Assembly: GCA_027485535.1 (NCBI GenBank)
Contig: JAIXQV010000206.1
Location: 1-8,665 of the forward strand
Reading direction: 5' to 3'
Origin: Oxalobacteraceae bacterium
Lineage (GTDB): Bacteria > Pseudomonadota > Gammaproteobacteria > Burkholderiales > Burkholderiaceae_D
DNA: 8,665 nt
Positions 6,131-8,665 of this stretch are shown here, piece by piece. Under the pieces are notes generated by a model that ran no database searches, was not told where the DNA came from, and saw nothing but the letters and a program-made list of their open reading frames with translations. Numbering within the stretch: position 1 is the first letter of the stretch; each line of letters begins with the position of its first letter. A program made the position numbers and the translations under genes.

Positions 6131-8062
6131 TCACGCCGCGCTCTTGCCAGGCTCGGCGATGTCGGCGGTTGTAAAGCCGCGTTTTTTCAGATGGATTAAC
6201 AGCAGCGAGATCGCAGCGGGTGTTACGCCCGCAATGCGCGATGCTTGGCCCAATGTTTCCGGTCTAAACTGGTTGAGCTTTTGTCTCACCTCGAATGACA
6301 AGGCTTGCACCGACCGATAATCGATTTCAGCCGGCAACTTTAGATGCTCGTAGCGCTCATGACGTTCGACTTCTTTGGCTTGTCGGTCGATATAGCCGGC
6401 ATATTTCACCTGTATCTCTACTTGTGCCGCTATGTCACTCGCCACACTTGGGTCGTCAAATCGGCGGCCGTCGATCGCCGTCATGGACATCAGCTGCGCG
6501 TAGCCGAGATTGGGTCGGCGCAGCAAGTCAGTAAGCGCATACTCTCGTTCTAAGGCCTTTCCCACAACGCGCTCAGCCTCTTCCGCAGCGATAATGCGGG
6601 GGCTCACCCAGGTCGACCTCAGCCGCTCCAACTCGCGTGCGATGGCTTCCTGGCGTTGTTCAAACGCAGCCCATTGAGCGTCACTGACACAACCAATCTC
6701 GCGCCCAATCTGGGTTAAACGCAAATCGGCATTATCTTCGCGCAGACTGAGTCGATACTCCGCACGGCTGGTGAACATTCGGTACGGCTCCTGCACGCCT
6801 TGCGTCACCAGATCATCGACCAGCACACCCAGATAGGCTTGGTCGCGCCCCGGCGTCCAAGCAGCGTCGCCCCGGGCGGACAGCGCCGCATTGATGCCTG
6901 CCAATAAACCCTGCGCTGCGGCTTCCTCGTAGCCCGTGGTGCCGTTGATCTGTCCGGCGAAAAACAATCCGCCGATCGCTTTGGTTTCAAGCGAGGCACG
7001 TAGTGCGCGCGGGTCGAAGTAATCGTATTCGATGGCGTAGCCCGGGCGGAGGATATGCGCCCGCTCTAGGCCGGCAATCGACCGCACCAGCTCGAGCTGA
7101 GCGTCAAACGGCAAGCTGGTGGAGATGCCGTTGGGATAAAACTCATTGGTTGTCAGCCCCTCTGGCTCCAGAAAAATCTGGTGCGAGGACTTGTCGGCAA
7201 AACGGTGGATTTTGTCTTCGATCGAGGGGCAATAGCGCGGTCCGACGCCCTCGATAACACCGGTAAACATCGGGCTCCGGTCAAGCGAGCCGCGAATAAT
7301 GTCGTGTGTCCGGGCATTGGTGTGCGTGATCCAGCAAGGCACTTGGGCTGGATGCATGGTGACCGACCCCATCGACGAGAAGACTGGAATCGGGTCAGTG
7401 TCGCCGCCCTGCTCCGCCATCACGGAGAAATCGATCGTGCGGCCGTCAATACGTGGCGGCGTACCTGTTTTCAAGCGCCCCTGTGGCAGCTTCAGCTCTC
7501 TCAGGCGAGCTGCCAACGACGTCGCTGGGGCGTCCCCGGCCCGACCGCCGGCATGATGGCTCAGGCCCACATGTATTTTTCCGTCCAAAAACGTCCCAGC
7601 CGTCAGCACTACCGAGCGGCCATGAAACCGGATGCCGACTTGGGTTTGCACCCCAACAACCCGATCACCCTGGAGAACAAGGTCGTCGACCGATTGCTGG
7701 AAAAGCCAGAGGTTTTCTTGGTTCTCAAGCCGGCGGCGTATCGCCGCACGGTATAAAACCCGATCTGCCTGGGCGCGGGTCGCCCGCACCGCGGGCCCCT
7801 TGGAAGAATTCAAGATTCGAAACTGGATGCCGGCTTCATCGGTTGCTATGGCCATGGCGCCACCCAGCGCATCAACTTCCTTGACCAGATGCCCTTTACC
7901 GATGCCGCCAATCGAGGGATTACAAGACATTTGCCCCAGCGTCTCGATGTTCTGAGTCAACAGCAGGGTTTTCTGGCCCATGCGCGCAGCGACCAAGGCC
8001 GCCTCGGTGCCCGCATGGCCACCGCCCACGACAATAACGTCAAATTCCGCTGGAAAGTCCAT
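6131..8062 (-). CDS. mnmG: tRNA uridine-5-carboxymethylaminomethyl modification enzyme MnmG (GidA)
   Basis: This is the FAD-binding partner of MnmE (GTPase). Together they add carboxymethylaminomethyl or aminomethyl groups to C5 of the wobble U34 in certain tRNAs, in the cytoplasm. From the ATG at 8062 the protein has 643 residues (E. coli 629). The FAD-binding GGGHAG is at 13-18. The SCNPSIGGIGKG block at 46-57 holds conserved Cys47; the second conserved cysteine is Cys278 in RYCPSIEDK. AGQINGTTGYEEAAAQG starts near 369 and the C-terminal block YAGYIDRQ near 554. A TTG at 8086 would add eight residues (MSGVAPPY). I prefer 8062 because homologues begin close to MDFPAEFDVIVVGGG and because the inferred transcript start near 8091 leaves no room for a ribosome site before 8086. 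An AGGGGTGG stretch lies 11 nt before the chosen ATG. It is first in the operon; its TGA directly abuts the rsmG ATG. Confidence 0.97.
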   Translation of the reverse strand: MDFPAEFDVIVVGGGHAGTEAALVAARMGQKTLLLTQNIETLGQMSCNPSIGGIGKGHLVKEVDALGGAMAIATDEAGIQFRILNSSKGPAVRATRAQADRVLYRAAIRRRLENQENLWLFQQSVDDLVLQGDRVVGVQTQVGIRFHGRSVVLTAGTFLDGKIHVGLSHHAGGRAGDAPATSLAARLRELKLPQGRLKTGTPPRIDGRTIDFSVMAEQGGDTDPIPVFSSMGSVTMHPAQVPCWITHTNARTHDIIRGSLDRSPMFTGVIEGVGPRYCPSIEDKIHRFADKSSHQIFLEPEGLTTNEFYPNGISTSLPFDAQLELVRSIAGLERAHILRPGYAIEYDYFDPRALRASLETKAIGGLFFAGQINGTTGYEEAAAQGLLAGINAALSARGDAAWTPGRDQAYLGVLVDDLVTQGVQEPYRMFTSRAEYRLSLREDNADLRLTQIGREIGCVSDAQWAAFEQRQEAIARELERLRSTWVSPRIIAAEEAERVVGKALEREYALTDLLRRPNLGYAQLMSMTAIDGRRFDDPSVASDIAAQVEIQVKYAGYIDRQAKEVERHERYEHLKLPAEIDYRSVQALSFEVRQKLNQFRPETLGQASRIAGVTPAAISLLLIHLKKRGFTTADIAEPGKSAA

Positions 8063-8097
8063 GTAAGGCGGCGCCACCCCTGACAAACAGAGGCTGG

Positions 8098-8126
8098 ATT
8101 ATACGGGGATTTGTCGTCAAAACTAA
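8098..8126 (-). promoter_or_regulatory. Candidate sigma70 promoter of the mnmG-rsmG-parA-parB operon
   Basis: A perfect -10 hexamer TATAAT lies at 8103-8098. The hexamer 17 bp upstream is TTAGTT (8126-8121), a poor -35 match; a better TTGACG at 8120-8115 is only 11 bp away and cannot pair with this -10. Transcription would begin near 8091, leaving a leader of about 29 nt to the chosen mnmG start. parS site 1 lies about 35 bp upstream of the -35 position. Support is the good -10 and its location; the -35 is weak. Confidence 0.5.
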
Positions 8127-8161
8127 CCAACCAGCGCCCCAGCAAAGCCAGGTCTGCGCTG
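8116..8161 (-). terminator. Candidate intrinsic terminator downstream of the TSUP gene
   Basis: Read on the minus strand, CAGCGC (8161-8156) pairs with GCGCUG (8137-8132). Inside it, CCUGGC and GCUGGG form six more pairs, two of them G-U wobbles, closed by a UUU loop; a 3-nt AGA bulge lies on the 5' side. The next 16 nt (8131-8116) are U-rich but broken by G and A. It sits about 80 nt past the TSUP stop and before the mnmG promoter, where a terminator would be expected. The interrupted U-tract and the bulge make it imperfect. Confidence 0.4.
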
Positions 8162-8175
8162 TTCCACGTGGAACA
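8160..8175. promoter_or_regulatory. parS: parS site 1, ParB-binding centromere
   Basis: The sequence TGTTCCACGTGGAACA is a perfect 16-bp palindrome. It is the symmetric C/G variant of the parS consensus and differs from site 2 at only one position in each half. Centre-to-centre distance to site 2 is 58 bp. Two near-perfect matches to a rare 16-mer within 75 bp, in a window that also encodes ParA and ParB, make chance very unlikely. The site overlaps the base of the candidate terminator hairpin by two bases. Confidence 0.93.
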
Positions 8176-8217
8176 ATGATTTGTTTCCCGAGTCGAGGCC
8201 GTTGATTCGACAGGAGT

Positions 8218-8233
8218 TGTTTCACGTGAAACA
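8218..8233. promoter_or_regulatory. parS: parS site 2, ParB-binding centromere
   Basis: The sequence TGTTTCACGTGAAACA is a perfect 16-bp palindrome and fits the bacterial chromosomal parS consensus TGTTNCACGTGAAACA exactly. It lies 9 bp past the stop codon of the TSUP gene. The parB gene is about 3.6 kb away on the same segment, so site and cognate protein are linked. ParB binds here, loads as a CTP-dependent clamp and slides to neighbouring DNA (established for the family). Confidence 0.95.
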
Positions 8234-8242
8234 CGCGCGGGG

Positions 8243-8665
8243 TCACCGCACAAATGCATCCCACGCGGTTTTGGCGATCAATGCGACCACCGCCAGCAAA
8301 AACACTTTCCTGACGAAAGTCGCCCCCTCCTTTATAGCCAGCCGCGCGCCAAGCCATGCGCCGGCCATGTTTGACAGCGCCATCACCACGGCTATCGCCC
8401 ACAATGGTTCTGCGTTAGGGACAAACCAGACGAGCGCGGCTAGGTTGCAAGCTACGTTGATGATCTTTGCCGACGCCGAGGCCCGCAAGAAGTCTTGGCC
8501 GAAAAATCTCACCAGTAGGAAGACAAGAAAGCTTCCGGTGCCAGGGCCAAAAAACCCGTCATAGAAGCCCATCACCGCACCCAGCAACAAGGCCGCCGCC
8601 GTTTTATTCTGGCCACTTACGCCCTCGCCTGCCTCTACGCCAAAGTCCTTATGCCTGAAGACATG
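8243..8665 (-). CDS. TSUP (TauE/SafE, YfcA-like) membrane transporter, C-terminal part, cut by window edge
   Basis: The frame is open from the window edge to a TGA at 8245-8243 and gives about 140 residues; the N-terminal half lies beyond 8665. The recognisable signature is GFYDGFFGPGTGSF, about 32 residues into the visible part. It matches the start of the second repeat of TSUP proteins; E. coli YfcA has GFYDGFFGPAAGSF there. Hydrophobic helices follow, with the later family block MAGAWLGARLAIKEG and a short C-terminal tail ending in WDAFVR. TSUP proteins are inner-membrane permeases, and members with known function move sulfite, sulfoacetate or other small organic anions. Nothing here shows the substrate, so I give no gene symbol. 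The gene is codirectional with mnmG but separated from it by 180 bp holding parS sites and a candidate terminator, so it is probably a separate transcription unit. Family assignment is firm; the start cannot be placed. Confidence 0.88.
   Translation of the reverse strand, partial: HVFRHKDFGVEAGEGVSGQNKTAAALLLGAVMGFYDGFFGPGTGSFLVFLLVRFFGQDFLRASASAKIINVACNLAALVWFVPNAEPLWAIAVVMALSNMAGAWLGARLAIKEGATFVRKVFLLAVVALIAKTAWDAFVR

Noticed and set aside
5475..6134. 219-codon minus-strand frame overlapping rsmG
   Set aside because: It is the +1 shadow of rsmG, very Arg-rich and without motifs; the overlapping frame has all RsmG signatures.
7181..7756. 191-codon plus-strand open frame opposite mnmG
   Set aside because: It lies wholly within the well-conserved mnmG coding sequence on the other strand and is Arg/His-rich, as a shadow frame would be.
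8087..8242. Possible replication origin next to parS
   Set aside because: I found no TTATCCACA-type DnaA boxes and no AT-rich unwinding region here or elsewhere in the window. oriC may be near but is not supported in this sequence.
1..8665. Possible undescribed system anywhere in the window
   Set aside because: Every sizeable stretch is accounted for by core genes of known families or short regulatory gaps. I saw no unexplained gene cluster, repeats, insertion sequence or CRISPR.

Overview
The window is a core chromosomal locus from a bacterium, most likely a betaproteobacterium and probably of the order Burkholderiales. The best single clue is ATP synthase subunit c: its AGLIDAAFLIGVG helix and FANPFAG tail are of the type I know from that group. 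The gene order mnmG-rsmG-parA-parB-atpIBEFHA fits as well. This assignment rests on remembered family sequences, not a search. All genes lie on the minus strand, so the locus reads from high to low coordinates, and both ends of the window cut genes.

Layout in reading direction. (1) 8665-8243 is the C-terminal part of a TSUP (TauE/SafE, YfcA-like) membrane transporter. (2) 8242-8063 is a dense intergenic block. It holds two perfect 16-bp parS palindromes (8218-8233 and 8160-8175), a candidate intrinsic terminator (8161-8132) and a TATAAT box for the next operon. (3) 8062-3708 carries mnmG (tRNA U34 modification), rsmG (16S rRNA G527 methylation), parA and parB (chromosome segregation). (4) 3707-3483 contains a strong sigma70-type promoter, TTGACG-18 bp-TATAAT. 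(5) 3482-1 is the F1Fo ATP synthase operon in the order atpI, atpB (a), atpE (c), atpF (b), atpH (delta), atpA (alpha). atpA is cut at the window edge after 285 codons.

How the parts work together. ParB loads on the parS sites and ParA moves the complexes apart, so genes and sites together form a complete ParABS system. Such systems usually lie close to oriC, but I found no DnaA-box cluster or dnaA/rpmH/rnpA gene here, so oriC is probably outside the window. The atp genes build the proton channel (a, c, b) and then the stalk and catalytic head (delta, alpha). Translation signals differ: atpE and atpA have strong Shine-Dalgarno sequences, atpF a moderate one, whereas atpB, atpH and rsmG start within 0-2 nt of the previous stop codon and have none that is clear. 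A 9-bp RNA hairpin separates atpE from atpF.

I see no mobile element, CRISPR array, RNA gene or unknown defence-like system. The content is ordinary core genome. The points worth a second look are the twin parS block and several regulatory details of the atp operon.
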